Assembly: GCA_002345215.1 (NCBI GenBank)
Contig: DDVH01000052.1
Span: forward strand, 3,685-67,684
From: Anaerolineales bacterium UBA2317
GTDB taxonomy: Bacteria; Chloroflexota; Anaerolineae; Anaerolineales; Villigracilaceae
Direction: 5' to 3'
DNA: 64,000 bases
The notes below the pieces were generated by a model that saw only the letters and a program-made list of their open reading frames with translations, was not told where the DNA came from and made no database searches. This document shows, one piece after another, positions 32,436 to 40,295 of this stretch (its first letter is position 1; each line of letters opens with the position of its first letter). The position numbers and the translations under genes were made by a program.

Positions 32436-35276
32436 ATGGCGAGAGTTGCATTACGAGTTTACAACCACGATATTGAAAACCTCATTGGGCAGGGACACAT
32501 TGATGAGGCAATTGCGCATTGTCGCCATATTTTGCGAACCTTCCCCAAACATCTTGAAACCTATCGTTTGCTTGGCAAGGCATATCTTGAAGCCCGCCGA
32601 TATAATGAAGCCATTGATATTTTGGGGCGTTTGCTCATGGCTGTGCCAGATGATTTTGCCGCTCATGTTTGTTTGAGCATTATCCGTGATGAAGAAAATA
32701 AATTAGACGATGCCATTTGGCACATGGAACGCGCTTTTGAAGTGCAACCATCAAATGCCGCCATTCAAGGTGAGTTACAGAGATTATACGGAAAGCGCGA
32801 TGGCATGGAGCCGCCAAAAATCCGTATGACGCGTGGCGCCTTAGCGCGTATTTATGTGCAAGGTGAGTTGTATCCGCAGGCGATTGCTGAGATTCGTGGC
32901 GTGCTTGCCGAAGATTCACAACGCGGTGATATGCAAGTGTTGCTCGCGCTTTCGTATTTCAAAAGCGGGCAAAAGTCAGATGCTACTGATTTATGCAATC
33001 AATTACTCAAACGTTATCCATATTCATTTGATGCAAACCGCATCATGGTTGAATTATTGCCTGCCACAACAGGTTCGGTTGAAAGCACGCAAGTTTATCG
33101 CATGCGCGTCGGCGAAATGGACCCCTATGCAAACTTTTCTAAAGGTTCTATTTTTGAATCAAACAACGCGCCAGATGCTTCCATTAGTTTAGAAAAACTT
33201 GAATACAAAGGCGAAGAAGTTCAACTTGAGAATAATTGGGGTTCATCACTTGGCATTGAGCTTGGTTCATCTTCTATAGCTGCCCTTTCTTCATCAAATG
33301 TAAATGACCAACCCGATTGGTTGAAAGATGTTGGCTTAGGTAACGATGATGAAACGCCTCAATCTTCGGGTACAACTGATTCTGAACCTCAAGGGCAGGA
33401 TGAAATCCCAGACTTTTTACGTCAAGCTGGTTGGGGTGAATCTAGCGGACCTGAACAACCGACTTCTATTTTTGATGAAGAACCGATTGAAAGCGGAGAT
33501 TTAGTCGCCGCTGATTTGCCCGATTGGTTAAAAGGTCAAGCACCCGTTAATGAACCTATTGCAAAAGAAACATCATCAACGAATGATGAAATTGAAACAC
33601 CAGATTGGTTAAGCGGTCTTGGCTCATCAGACCCATTAGCAGATATTCAAAACGAATCTGCATCTGCATCATCAAATGATGTGCCTGATTGGTTAAGCGG
33701 ACTTGGAGACGAACAACCCATGTCAAATTCAAACGCGGACGATGAAACACTTCAACCGACGAATCTGCCGGATTGGTTGCAATCTGCCGAACCGAAGAAA
33801 GAAGCGGAAGTTCCATCTGCTAGTGTAGAAAGTTTAGGCGCATCATCTTCTGAACAGGATGATGCCGTTGCGTGGCTTGAATCACTTGCCGCTAAACATG
33901 GTGCCAAACCTGAAGAACTCGTCACCGACCCAAATAAAAGAAATGAAAAACCACCAGAGTGGGTGGCACAAGCCCAAAACATCGGAAGCCAATCGCAAAC
34001 TTCATCACAACCTGCTCAGCCTGCTAATGTTGAAAATTTAGGTGCATCATCTTCTGAACAAGATGATGCTGTGGCATGGCTTGAATCGCTTGCCGCCAAA
34101 CATGGTGCCAAGCCCGAAGAACTCGTCACCGACCCGAATAAAAGAAGTGAAACGCCACCTGATTGGGTTTCGCAAGCGCAAGCAATTGGTTCACAGCCCG
34201 CGCAAGAAGAACCTGCTAAACCCGAAGCAGTTGAAAATGCACTCAACATTGGTGAGCAATTTTTTGCTGAGTTTGAACAAGGTGCAGGTGAATCAAAAGA
34301 TGAAGATGCCGATGCTTGGTTAAAAGATTTAGAAACCAAAGCAACTGAAAAACAAAATAATGAAATTCCTGAATGGTTGAACGAGCCTGCTCAACCCAGT
34401 GAAAATATTGAAACCAACGCAACATCCGATTTGCCAAATTGGTTGAGCGATATTGATAGCAAACCTGCTCAAAGCGAACAACTGATGGGTAGTCAAAACT
34501 TATCCGATTGGTTGAGCGGTTTGGATGATGAACCCGGCTTAGAACTTGACCCCGAAATTTTACGCGCTTCACAACGTGCTCCGTTCCAAAATCCGCCTGC
34601 CGCTGAAACTTCGAAGAGTGATGTACCGGATTGGTTAAGTGATTTAGATTCAGAAAAAGTAGAAGAAGATTCATGGACTCCGCCCGCTTCTGAATCTACG
34701 GGTCAACCTGCCACTGCTTCGTCAGCAGAATCATTGCCTGATTGGTTAAGTGGCGTGGATGAAGAATCATCAGCACAAGGACATGATGATTTACCTCCAT
34801 GGTTGCATCGTGAACAATATGAGACAGGAAGCCTTTCTTTACAACCCAAGCCGACCTCTCCATCTGATTGGCATCCAGTTGCTTCACAAGAGCCTGTAGA
34901 AAAACCAGTTCAAAAAGTTGTACAAGAACCACCGTCACCGACTCCAAAGAGTCAACCTGTGATGGAAAAGAAGAAACCTGTTGCCGCAAAACAACCCAAG
35001 CCGAAAAAAGCGGAAGGGCAGAGTGGTGTCGGGTTGTTGAACCAAGCCAAAGCCGAGTTAGATAGAGGCGATATTCCAGAAGCGTTATTGCATTACGGAA
35101 AATTAATCAAACGTGGAAAGAATCTCGAAGAAATCATCCGTGACTTAAGTGATTCGTTGTATCGTTATCCAGTGGAAGTGAATATTTGGCAAGCATTGGG
35201 TGATGCTTATATGCGTGCCAATCGTTTGAAAGAAGCCCTCGATGCTTATAACAAGGCGGAAGAGTTGATTCGTTAA
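32436..35276 (+). CDS. Large TPR protein with array of Trp-Leu motifs
   Basis: 946 residues, no signal peptide. Residues 1-215 are tetratricopeptide repeats (AIAHCRHILRTFPKHLETYRLLG, AIDILGRLLMAVPDD and so on) and residues about 860-946 are more TPR. Between lies a long acidic, Ser/Pro-rich, probably disordered region in which a short motif of the form P-D-W-L-x-G/D-L or a close variant recurs about seventeen times from D294 to W789. Two adjacent 68-residue units (nt 33825-34028 and 34029-34232) are nearly identical over AVAWLESLAAKHGAKPEEL and the flanks. The layout suggests a scaffold with many binding motifs for a partner between two TPR ends. No partner can be named. ndk follows. Confidence 0.8.
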   Translation: MARVALRVYNHDIENLIGQGHIDEAIAHCRHILRTFPKHLETYRLLGKAYLEARRYNEAIDILGRLLMAVPDDFAAHVCLSIIRDEENKLDDAIWHMERAFEVQPSNAAIQGELQRLYGKRDGMEPPKIRMTRGALARIYVQGELYPQAIAEIRGVLAEDSQRGDMQVLLALSYFKSGQKSDATDLCNQLLKRYPYSFDANRIMVELLPATTGSVESTQVYRMRVGEMDPYANFSKGSIFESNNAPDASISLEKLEYKGEEVQLENNWGSSLGIELGSSSIAALSSSNVNDQPDWLKDVGLGNDDETPQSSGTTDSEPQGQDEIPDFLRQAGWGESSGPEQPTSIFDEEPIESGDLVAADLPDWLKGQAPVNEPIAKETSSTNDEIETPDWLSGLGSSDPLADIQNESASASSNDVPDWLSGLGDEQPMSNSNADDETLQPTNLPDWLQSAEPKKEAEVPSASVESLGASSSEQDDAVAWLESLAAKHGAKPEELVTDPNKRNEKPPEWVAQAQNIGSQSQTSSQPAQPANVENLGASSSEQDDAVAWLESLAAKHGAKPEELVTDPNKRSETPPDWVSQAQAIGSQPAQEEPAKPEAVENALNIGEQFFAEFEQGAGESKDEDADAWLKDLETKATEKQNNEIPEWLNEPAQPSENIETNATSDLPNWLSDIDSKPAQSEQLMGSQNLSDWLSGLDDEPGLELDPEILRASQRAPFQNPPAAETSKSDVPDWLSDLDSEKVEEDSWTPPASESTGQPATASSAESLPDWLSGVDEESSAQGHDDLPPWLHREQYETGSLSLQPKPTSPSDWHPVASQEPVEKPVQKVVQEPPSPTPKSQPVMEKKKPVAAKQPKPKKAEGQSGVGLLNQAKAELDRGDIPEALLHYGKLIKRGKNLEEIIRDLSDSLYRYPVEVNIWQALGDAYMRANRLKEALDAYNKAEELIR
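33825..34232 (+). repeat. Two tandem 204-base coding repeats
   Basis: Unit 1 (33825-34028) and unit 2 (34029-34232) encode 68 residues each, with the GASSSEQDDAVAWLESLAAK part and the EELVTDPNKR part identical at protein level. The nucleotide sequences differ mainly at third positions, so the duplication is not recent. Confidence 0.85.
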
Positions 35277-35280
35277 ATCA

Positions 35281-35368
35281 TGTCGTTGCGAGGAGTGACA
35301 AAGTCACGACGAAGCAATCCCAAACTTAATTAGGAGATTGCTTCGCCACTTCGTGGCTCGCAATGACA
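35281..35368. repeat. GAAGCAATC palindrome, uninterrupted copy
   Basis: TGTCGTTGCGAGG and CTCGCAATGACA form the ends; GAAGCAATC and GATTGCTTC face each other around TTAATTAG. It lies between the TPR gene and ndk. The copy at 5701-5820 carries another repeat inserted in its right arm. Confidence 0.85.
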
Positions 35369-35395
35369 TAAAATTTTTATTTCGGAGGAAATTCT

Positions 35396-35848
35396 GTGGA
35401 AAGAACGCTCGTACTCGTAAAACCTGATGGTGTGCAAAGAGGATTAATCGGTGAAGTGATTGCCCGTTTTGAACGCCGCGGACTGCGCCTTGTGGCGGCA
35501 AAATTTATTCAAGTAAGCCAAACATTGGCTGAGACGCATTACGCCGAACATAAAGGCAAACCTTTTTATGATGGTTTGATTTCATACATCACATCAGCAC
35601 CTGTGATGGCAATGGTGTGGGAAGGTCCGCAAGCAGTTGCGGCGATTCGCCAAACTGTCGGCTCGACCAAACCAGTTGAAGCCGCACCCGGCACCATCCG
35701 CCATGATTTTGGACTTGAAGTTGGCAGAAACTTAATCCATGCTTCTGATAAACCTGAAACTGGTGAACGCGAAGTTGCTTTATGGTTCAAGAAAGAAGAA
35801 TTGGTTGAATGGGGAAGAGAAGTAGATAAGTGGGTGTTTGAGAAGTAA
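35396..35848 (+). CDS. ndk: Nucleoside diphosphate kinase
   Basis: Equilibrates nucleoside di- and triphosphates through a phosphohistidine. 150 residues. It begins ERTLVLVKPDGVQRGLIGEVI, has the Kpn-loop region YDGLISYITSAPVMAMVWEG, GSTKPVEAAPGTIRHDFG, and the active-site His in NLIHASDKPETGEREVALWF. The start is GTG at 35396 with GGAGG seven bases upstream; no ATG would give the conserved N-terminus. A heptad array and terminator follow. Confidence 0.96.
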   Translation: MERTLVLVKPDGVQRGLIGEVIARFERRGLRLVAAKFIQVSQTLAETHYAEHKGKPFYDGLISYITSAPVMAMVWEGPQAVAAIRQTVGSTKPVEAAPGTIRHDFGLEVGRNLIHASDKPETGEREVALWFKKEELVEWGREVDKWVFEK

Positions 35849-35879
35849 GAGAGTAGAGAACAGAGAGTAGATTTAAGTA
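35845..35879. repeat. Heptad array at the ndk stop codon
   Basis: Units GTAAGAG, AGTAGAG, AACAGAG, AGTAGAT and TTAAGTA run from the ndk TAA up to the terminator. The reverse complement of the middle units occurs at 36841-36875, on the other side of the next gene. Confidence 0.82.
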
Positions 35880-35916
35880 AAACTCCGCAGATGATAAGGT
35901 CTGTGGAGTTTGTTTA
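35880..35916 (+). terminator. Terminator after ndk
   Basis: A 12-bp stem (35880-35891 with 35900-35911, AAACTCCGCAGA and complement with one G-U pair) is followed by TGTTTAATT. Confidence 0.75.
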
Positions 35917-35980
35917 ATTCCTAAATATGACATGTTTTAATCTCTACTGTCAGGAGCATGTTCTGTTGGATAACTGATTG

Positions 35981-36826
35981 TTATTCATTACTCTTCCAGG
36001 TTCGTGTTGAAACTATAAAAGCAATAATAATTGTAATTACAAAAGATATTGCAAGCAGTATAAGAAGCGGGGGAGCAAGTAGTGCAAACAACAGTGCAAT
36101 GGGCAGAGGAGCTAGAAAAGGAGGACCAAAAGGAGTTAATAAAATCAAGCCAGGTGCTAATAAACTGCAAAGTACAACAAAAACTAACCTCTTTAAATGA
36201 TAAGGCATTGTAAAGTAGTTAATCACTTTTGGCGTAAACAACAATGCAGGATAAAGAACTAATGCACTATATAGTGAAAGTGCAGTTATTCCTATTAAAA
36301 CACTAGCAATACGAGGAATAAACATTGGAAAACTGTTTTGATGATCATTAAACATCTGTGGAGTTGCCGCCCATCTTGCGTGGTTGCGGTCTAATTGGTC
36401 TTCTGGTAACGATTCTAATCCTGCGGAAACCAATGCGTTTTCTAATTCCGCATACTCTTTAATGCCTTCTGCGCTAAATTGCCTTGCTTCATGTTCTTTG
36501 AAATGGAGATATACAACTTTCAATTCTTTTTGAGGTTCATCAAAAGGGTCATAAAATACTTCAAAATTTTGTTTAATGTATGCTTGTGAAGTAAGCCAAT
36601 CATCATATGGTTGCTTTGCATAGCCATGTGCCAATAACACTTTCTCTATCATCACAAAGGTCTGTTCAAGGCTGGAATTTGAGGGTACTTTAACTTTTAT
36701 CACCGCTCCTGGCAACTCTGTTCCACCTGCTCCACCCAACATAAATAGACATCCAGTCATAAAACATAAGAATAGCACAATCGAGAGCCAAATTAATATT
36801 TTATTTATTGATTTTGTTTTATGCAT
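35981..36826 (-). CDS. Unknown lipoprotein with C-terminal membrane helices
   Basis: 281 residues. Signal peptide with LWLSIVLFLCFMTGC and lipobox Cys near residue 26, an extracytoplasmic domain (about 30-165) with no recognised family, then three or four hydrophobic segments (about 170-195, 212-232, 236-258, 260-276), the last two Leu/Pro/Ile-rich. A lipoprotein that also has several transmembrane helices is uncommon. The gene is more A+T-rich than ndk and thpR, runs opposite to ndk, and is enclosed by inverted copies of one heptad array (35845-35879 and 36841-36875). It may have been inserted there. Confidence 0.72.
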   Translation of the reverse strand: MHKTKSINKILIWLSIVLFLCFMTGCLFMLGGAGGTELPGAVIKVKVPSNSSLEQTFVMIEKVLLAHGYAKQPYDDWLTSQAYIKQNFEVFYDPFDEPQKELKVVYLHFKEHEARQFSAEGIKEYAELENALVSAGLESLPEDQLDRNHARWAATPQMFNDHQNSFPMFIPRIASVLIGITALSLYSALVLYPALLFTPKVINYFTMPYHLKRLVFVVLCSLLAPGLILLTPFGPPFLAPLPIALLFALLAPPLLILLAISFVITIIIAFIVSTRTWKSNE

Positions 36827-36840
36827 TACACAACTCAGTC

Positions 36841-36875
36841 GCTAATTCTCTAATATCTGTTCTCTACTCTCTTCC
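36841..36875. repeat. Heptad array, inverted partner of 35845-35879
   Basis: Read on the minus strand the units are AGTAGAG, AACAGAT, ATTAGAG and AATTAGC after GGAAGAG. The AGTAGAGAACAGA core is shared with 35852-35864 in opposite orientation. Confidence 0.82.
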
Positions 36876-36879
36876 AAAA

Positions 36880-37224
36880 TCACTTCAACTTCAACAAAAC
36901 TTTCCCATCTTCCCACAATTCTTCGATATTATAAAAATCGCGTTGGTCTGGTGAAAACAAATGCACCACCACATCGCCATAATCCACAATTACCCAGCCA
37001 TCGCGTGAGTTACCTTGTTTCTTGGCTTTCTTCTTAAATTTTTTACGAATATCATCCATCGCGCTATTAGCGAGCGCGTCGAGCATACGGTCACTCGTCC
37101 CCGTACAAATCACAAAATAATCTGTAAACGAAACAATATTTTTCAAATCTAGCAGAACAATGTCTTCTCCCTTTTTATCTTCCAGCGAGTTGACAATTTC
37201 ACGAGCAAGTTCAAGTGTATTCAG
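36880..37224 (-). CDS. rsfS: Ribosomal silencing factor RsfS, apparent CTG start
   Basis: Binds ribosomal protein uL14 and blocks 50S-30S joining under starvation. The conserved Iojap region is complete: DYFVICTGTSDRMLDALAN, NSRDGWVIVDYGDVVVHLF and FYNIEELWEDG. The first usual start codon (TTG at 37146) would give only 88 residues and drop the conserved N-terminal helix. In the same frame, without interruption, codons for LNTLELAREIVNSLEDKKGE and DIVLLDL lie upstream. An in-frame stop (TGA, 37228-37230) leaves only ATT (37225-37227) or CTG (37222-37224) as start. A GAGG at 37231-37234 lies six bases before the CTG, a good spacing, so CTG is preferred; length is then 114 residues, normal for RsfS. 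Confidence 0.88.
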   Translation of the reverse strand: MNTLELAREIVNSLEDKKGEDIVLLDLKNIVSFTDYFVICTGTSDRMLDALANSAMDDIRKKFKKKAKKQGNSRDGWVIVDYGDVVVHLFSPDQRDFYNIEELWEDGKVLLKLK

Positions 37225-37243
37225 AATTCACCTCAATGTTTTT

Positions 37244-37294
37244 GTAGGGGCGGGGTTATCCCGCCCAAATTGGGCGAGGAGACCTCGCCCCTAC
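37244..37294. repeat. GTAGGGGCGGGG inverted repeat
   Basis: GTAGGGGCGGGG (37244) faces CCTCGCCCCTAC (37283-37294), with inner GGG/CCC and GCCC/GGGC stems. The right arm contains the TAG stop of thpR. Confidence 0.82.
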
Positions 37295-37869
37295 CGTAAT
37301 AATGCCGAAAATAATTTTGTATAAACAGACCCATTTTGATGCAAGTCACTTTGATACAGATGCACCGAGTCTACTCTAGCAGATGGAATTTTGCCAAGTT
37401 GAAAAGTTTGTATGGCATTACGAATTTTTTGCATTTCGTTTGGATGGATATTTTGTTTGACTCGTCCCAACGTCAGATGTGGAGAAAAAGCACGCGCCTC
37501 TTTTTCATAGCCTAATCTTGCTGTGCCTGCGTCAACATCTCTTTGCAGTGAAGTCAACTCTGCGGCGGGCTGAATCCCAAGCCACAGGACGCGAATCAAT
37601 TTTCCACTTGGGAAAGAACCGAGTCCGCCAATTTGCAAATCAAACGCGGAATGTGAATCAGATAGTTGAGTCAGCATCTGTTTGAGAAAATCAACATGAT
37701 TATTTGGAATGTTCCCCAAAAATTTTAACGTGAGGTGCATGTTTTGAATCGGCGTCCAACGGATAGTTTCTTGCCCCAATATTTTTTGCAAACGGGAAGA
37801 TTCTTTTTCAATTGAGTCTTGAATGGGTTGAGGGAGGTCAAGCGCAATGAATGCGCGGATTTGCGTCAT
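37291..37869 (-). CDS. thpR: RNA 2',3'-cyclic 3'-phosphodiesterase (2'-5' RNA ligase family)
   Basis: 192-residue member of the 2H phosphoesterase superfamily. Both catalytic H-x-T/S-x motifs are present: MHLTLKFLGNIP near residue 44 and SPHLTLGRVKQ near 130. The N-terminal RAFIALDLP and the VLWLGIQP strand are typical of ThpR/LigT. The physiological substrate is not known. Its start overlaps the stop of the response-regulator gene by four bases (they are both minus-strand and coupled). The stop codon lies inside a palindromic repeat. Confidence 0.9.
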   Translation of the reverse strand: MTQIRAFIALDLPQPIQDSIEKESSRLQKILGQETIRWTPIQNMHLTLKFLGNIPNNHVDFLKQMLTQLSDSHSAFDLQIGGLGSFPSGKLIRVLWLGIQPAAELTSLQRDVDAGTARLGYEKEARAFSPHLTLGRVKQNIHPNEMQKIRNAIQTFQLGKIPSARVDSVHLYQSDLHQNGSVYTKLFSALLR

Positions 37870-38252
37870 GCAGTGTGATTGCTCAATACTTTTTCTACGG
37901 CTTGCTTCAAATCTTGAAAGCCTACAGGTTTGGTGAGGTATACCGCCGCGCCAGCCTCTAATCCAGATTTTATATCGCTTGGCATACTTTTGGCTGAGAC
38001 GACAATGACCGGGATTTTTGCGAGTTCGGGTTCGCGTTGCATAAAGCGGAGCACTTCTAAACCAGAAATGTCGGGCATCATAATATCTAATAAAATGACG
38101 TCGGGTTTTTCTTGAGCAATCATCGGGATGGCGGGCGTGCTAGAAAACATCTTAATCACTCGAAAACCGTTCACGCGCATCATCTCGCCGAATAATTCAG
38201 CGGCGTCGGTTTCATCTTCAATTATCATCACGGTTTTTTGGTTTGTGCTCAT
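37866..38252 (-). CDS. Single-domain response regulator
   Basis: 128 residues of receiver domain: acid pair E12/D13, phosphoacceptor D56 in VILLDIMMPDISG, Ser in IVVSAKSMP and Lys in AAVYLTKPVGF. The ATG at 38252 has GAGAGG seven bases upstream; an earlier in-frame ATG at 38267 lacks such a site. There is no output domain. No kinase is adjacent; the closest is the PAS kinase at 43518. It is upstream of, and overlapping, thpR. Confidence 0.88.
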   Translation of the reverse strand: MSTNQKTVMIIEDETDAAELFGEMMRVNGFRVIKMFSSTPAIPMIAQEKPDVILLDIMMPDISGLEVLRFMQREPELAKIPVIVVSAKSMPSDIKSGLEAGAAVYLTKPVGFQDLKQAVEKVLSNHTA

Positions 38253-38365
38253 ACAATTGCCTCTCATCTAAAATAGCATAAAGAATTATAAATGACAAGT
38301 GGTTTTTTGTTTCGTTATGATTTCGTAAGAAATCTCTTTGAGGTTATATCTAATCTTAAAAGATT

Positions 38366-38437
38366 AGCCACAGAGCACACAGAGAGCACAGAGATTCTTT
38401 TTTTCTTTTCTCAAAAAACTCTGTGACCTTTGTGGCT
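38366..38437. repeat. CCACAGAG-type inverted repeat
   Basis: AGCCACAGAGCACACAGAG faces ACTCTGTGACCTTTGTGGCT around a T-rich centre. It ends 17 bases before the chosen start of the DUF1684 gene. Confidence 0.82.
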
Positions 38438-38454
38438 AAGACATGGAGAAACTT

Positions 38455-38961
38455 ATGACAGAATTAGACGATATGCGTGCTGAAAAAGATGATTTTTTTG
38501 GAAACCATTTCCAAAGTCCGCTTACGCCAGAACAAAGAAAAGATTTTAAGGGGTTGAGCTACTTCCCTGAAAACGAAGCCTTGCGCTTGGAAGTGCAAGT
38601 GGAAGAGTTTGCCGATAAACCCAGTTTTGAAATGCAAACTTCAACGGGTGATACGCGTATTTATGAAAAATATGGGAAGTTTAAGTTTAATGTAGAAGGC
38701 GAAGAAGTTGAGTTAACAATTTATCAAGATGGGCATGGATTCTTTTTGCCGTTTGTGGATTCATTAGCCAACAAAGAGACGTATCCCGCTGGGCGTTATC
38801 TTGAACCTGAGCCTTTACCCGGTAATCGCTTCATTGTGGATTTTAATTTGGCATACAACCCCTACTGCGCCTACAATGAGAAATGGTCTTGCCCCATTAC
38901 GCCGTTTGAGAATCGGCTGAAAGTGCCGATTCGGGCGGGTGAAAAATTATTCCATGAATAA
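38455..38961 (+). CDS. DUF1684 family protein
   Basis: 168 residues. The ATG at 38455 has GGAG eight bases upstream; an in-frame ATG at 38443 sits inside that site and is rejected. Family signature: an N-terminal DFFGNHFQSPL helix, YFPENEALRLEVQVEEF, FLPFVDSLANKETYPAGRYL, then the invariant end DFNLAYNPYCAYNEKWSCP and PFENRLKVPIRAGEK. The Cys, Tyr and Asn of the CAY motif are strictly conserved in the family, but the function is unknown. It is convergent with the anti-sigma gene, with a shared terminator between. Confidence 0.88.
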   Translation: MTELDDMRAEKDDFFGNHFQSPLTPEQRKDFKGLSYFPENEALRLEVQVEEFADKPSFEMQTSTGDTRIYEKYGKFKFNVEGEEVELTIYQDGHGFFLPFVDSLANKETYPAGRYLEPEPLPGNRFIVDFNLAYNPYCAYNEKWSCPITPFENRLKVPIRAGEKLFHE

Positions 38962-38964
38962 ATA

Positions 38965-38992
38965 GACTGTGGACGATAGACCGTAGACAGTG
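38965..38992. repeat. Four-unit heptad array
   Basis: Four units beginning with GAC (GACTGTG, GACGATA, GACCGTA, GACAGTG) lie just after the DUF1684 stop. Confidence 0.82.
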
Positions 38993-39001
38993 CTGTAATA
39001 A

Positions 39002-39036
39002 AAAAACTGACAAGTTTTACTTGTCAGTTTTTGTTT
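39002..39036. terminator. Bidirectional terminator between DUF1684 and anti-sigma genes
   Basis: A 13-bp stem (39002-39014 with 39020-39032, AAAAACTGACAAG and complement) with A-run on the left and T-run on the right serves both convergent genes. It covers the stop codon of the anti-sigma gene. Confidence 0.85.
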
Positions 39037-39317
39037 TGAGTGTTTTCTAGCACACTTAGCAATGCCGCATATTCTTCGTGACAGCCATTGCAAATATCTA
39101 AATGTTCGCGCAGAAGCGGGGCGATTTTTTCCACGTCTCTGCCGTGAAATTTATGTTCCACAAACTCATCCAATTGCATAAACATATCATCACAGGTGAT
39201 TTCATCTGCCCGCGCACGCTCGAGGATGTTGATAATTTTAAGCACAACCTCGTCTGTCATTTCGGGTTGTGGGGCAGGTTTGCCGAATAAGTTTTGGAAC
39301 AGGTCTTTTAATTTCAT
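39024..39317 (-). CDS. Small zinc-binding anti-sigma factor
   Basis: 97 residues with a zinc-binding anti-sigma signature H-x3-C-x2-C (HLDICNGCHEEYAALL) near residue 72-79, preceded by a helical part with MTDEVVLKIINILERAR and a CDDMFMQLDEFVEHK helix. There is no transmembrane helix, so it would act in the cytoplasm, for example as a redox- or zinc-responsive inhibitor. It lies 33 bases downstream of the ECF sigma gene and presumably binds that sigma factor. Confidence 0.8.
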   Translation of the reverse strand: MKLKDLFQNLFGKPAPQPEMTDEVVLKIINILERARADEITCDDMFMQLDEFVEHKFHGRDVEKIAPLLREHLDICNGCHEEYAALLSVLENTQNKN

Positions 39318-39350
39318 TCGTTGTCTAAGACGTTTAACTTAATATTAATC

Positions 39351-39989
39351 TTACTTTTGCTCAAAGGCACTTAACAAATCTTGTGGGGTCAATTCTTCCA
39401 TTGAAAGTCGTTTTTTCAACCGCAGACGGGCATCATGCAGAAGTTTATACAAAGCATTGCGATTGGTTTTCATTTTTTTTGCGGCTTCTTCCATTGGAAT
39501 ATCTTGCAAGCCAAGTAAGGTCAGGGCTTCGCGTTGTTTTGGGGTTAACTCTTCTTGCAAAATGCGACGGACGCGCTCTAGCATGTCTTTGCGTTCTGCT
39601 GAAGTTTCAGGCGATGCCTGAGGGTCAGCTAGCAGGCCGGGGGGAGGAGGAGCGTCTTCATTTTCAGTGAGTTCATCCAATGAAGCGTCACGCCAACGTT
39701 TGCGACGTAATTCGGTGAGAGCAATCCGAATTGCAATTTTGTGTACCCATGTTGTAAACAAACTCCGCCCTTCAAATGTATCGAGTTGGTCTAACACGCG
39801 CAATAAAGTTTCTTGTGTCACTTCTTCCACAAGCGGCGGGAAAAGCGGGTCATCGGAAGAGAGCCAACGCGAAAGCGCATACGGCAGACCCTTTTGAATC
39901 ACATCGCGTAAATCGTTTAACGCTTCTTCATGAGGTATGCCTGTGCTTCGTAAATCCGCAAGCCAAGCTTCATTAGTACGGGTAGACAT
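39351..39989 (-). CDS. ECF-type RNA polymerase sigma factor
   Basis: 212 residues. Sigma region 2 (PPLVEEVTQETLLRVLDQLDTFEG, then SLFTTWVHKIAIRIALTELRRKRW) and region 4 (LTPKQREALTLLGLQDIPMEEAAKKM, with the recognition helix TNRNALYKLLHDARLRLK). They are joined by an acidic, Pro-rich linker ENEDAPPPPGLL. The ATG at 39989 is used because longer in-frame starts would read through the upstream tRNA gene region. It is followed by its likely anti-sigma partner. Confidence 0.9.
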   Translation of the reverse strand: MSTRTNEAWLADLRSTGIPHEEALNDLRDVIQKGLPYALSRWLSSDDPLFPPLVEEVTQETLLRVLDQLDTFEGRSLFTTWVHKIAIRIALTELRRKRWRDASLDELTENEDAPPPPGLLADPQASPETSAERKDMLERVRRILQEELTPKQREALTLLGLQDIPMEEAAKKMKTNRNALYKLLHDARLRLKKRLSMEELTPQDLLSAFEQK

Positions 39990-39999
39990 TGTGACGGAA

Positions 40000-40020
40000 T
40001 TATAAGTTATAAGTTGACTC
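40000..40020. repeat. Three-unit heptad array
   Basis: Two TTATAAG units and TTGACTC precede the start of the ECF sigma gene (on its 5' side), so it may overlap that promoter. Confidence 0.6.
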
Positions 40021-40097
40021 AAAATCAAATTCTTACAAAAAATTGAGACTTTTTGATAGGAATAAAAAAACATCACCTCAAATGAAGTGATGTTTTG

Positions 40098-40171
40098 TGG
40101 TCTCAACAAGACTCGAACTTGTGACCTCACCGATGTGAACGGTGCGTTCTAACCAACTGAACTATGAGACC
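40098..40171 (-). tRNA. tRNA-Val(CAC)
   Basis: 74 bases on the minus strand. Acceptor stem GGTCTCA/TGAGACC, D-arm GTTCAGTTGGTTAGAAC, anticodon stem CACCG/CGGTG with loop TTCACAT (anticodon CAC), variable AGGTC, T-arm ACAAG-TTCGAGT-CTTGT, discriminator A. CCA is not encoded. All stems pair perfectly. Confidence 0.96.
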
Positions 40172-40227
40172 CTATGAGCGACCGAGATTATAGCCGAGCC
40201 TCACCCCTTTGACAAGGAAAATATTTG

Positions 40228-40286
40228 TAGGGACACAGCAAAACGATTTATTGTCATCATCATAAAACGACTCGCTGTGTCCCTAC
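40228..40286. repeat. GTAGGGACACAGC inverted repeat
   Basis: GTAGGGACACAGC and GCTGTGTCCCTAC form perfect 13-base ends around AAAACGA words. It lies just after the stop of the M23 gene. Confidence 0.85.
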
Positions 40287-40295
40287 TTTATATAT

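Noticed and set aside
33825..34232. Assembly artefact (collapsed or duplicated read) in the TPR gene
   Set aside because: The two units differ at many third codon positions, so it is a genuine older duplication.
39990..40130. N-terminal extension of the ECF sigma reading frame
   Set aside because: It would read into the tRNA-Val gene and adds no sigma-like sequence; the ATG at 39989 gives a normal-length sigma factor.
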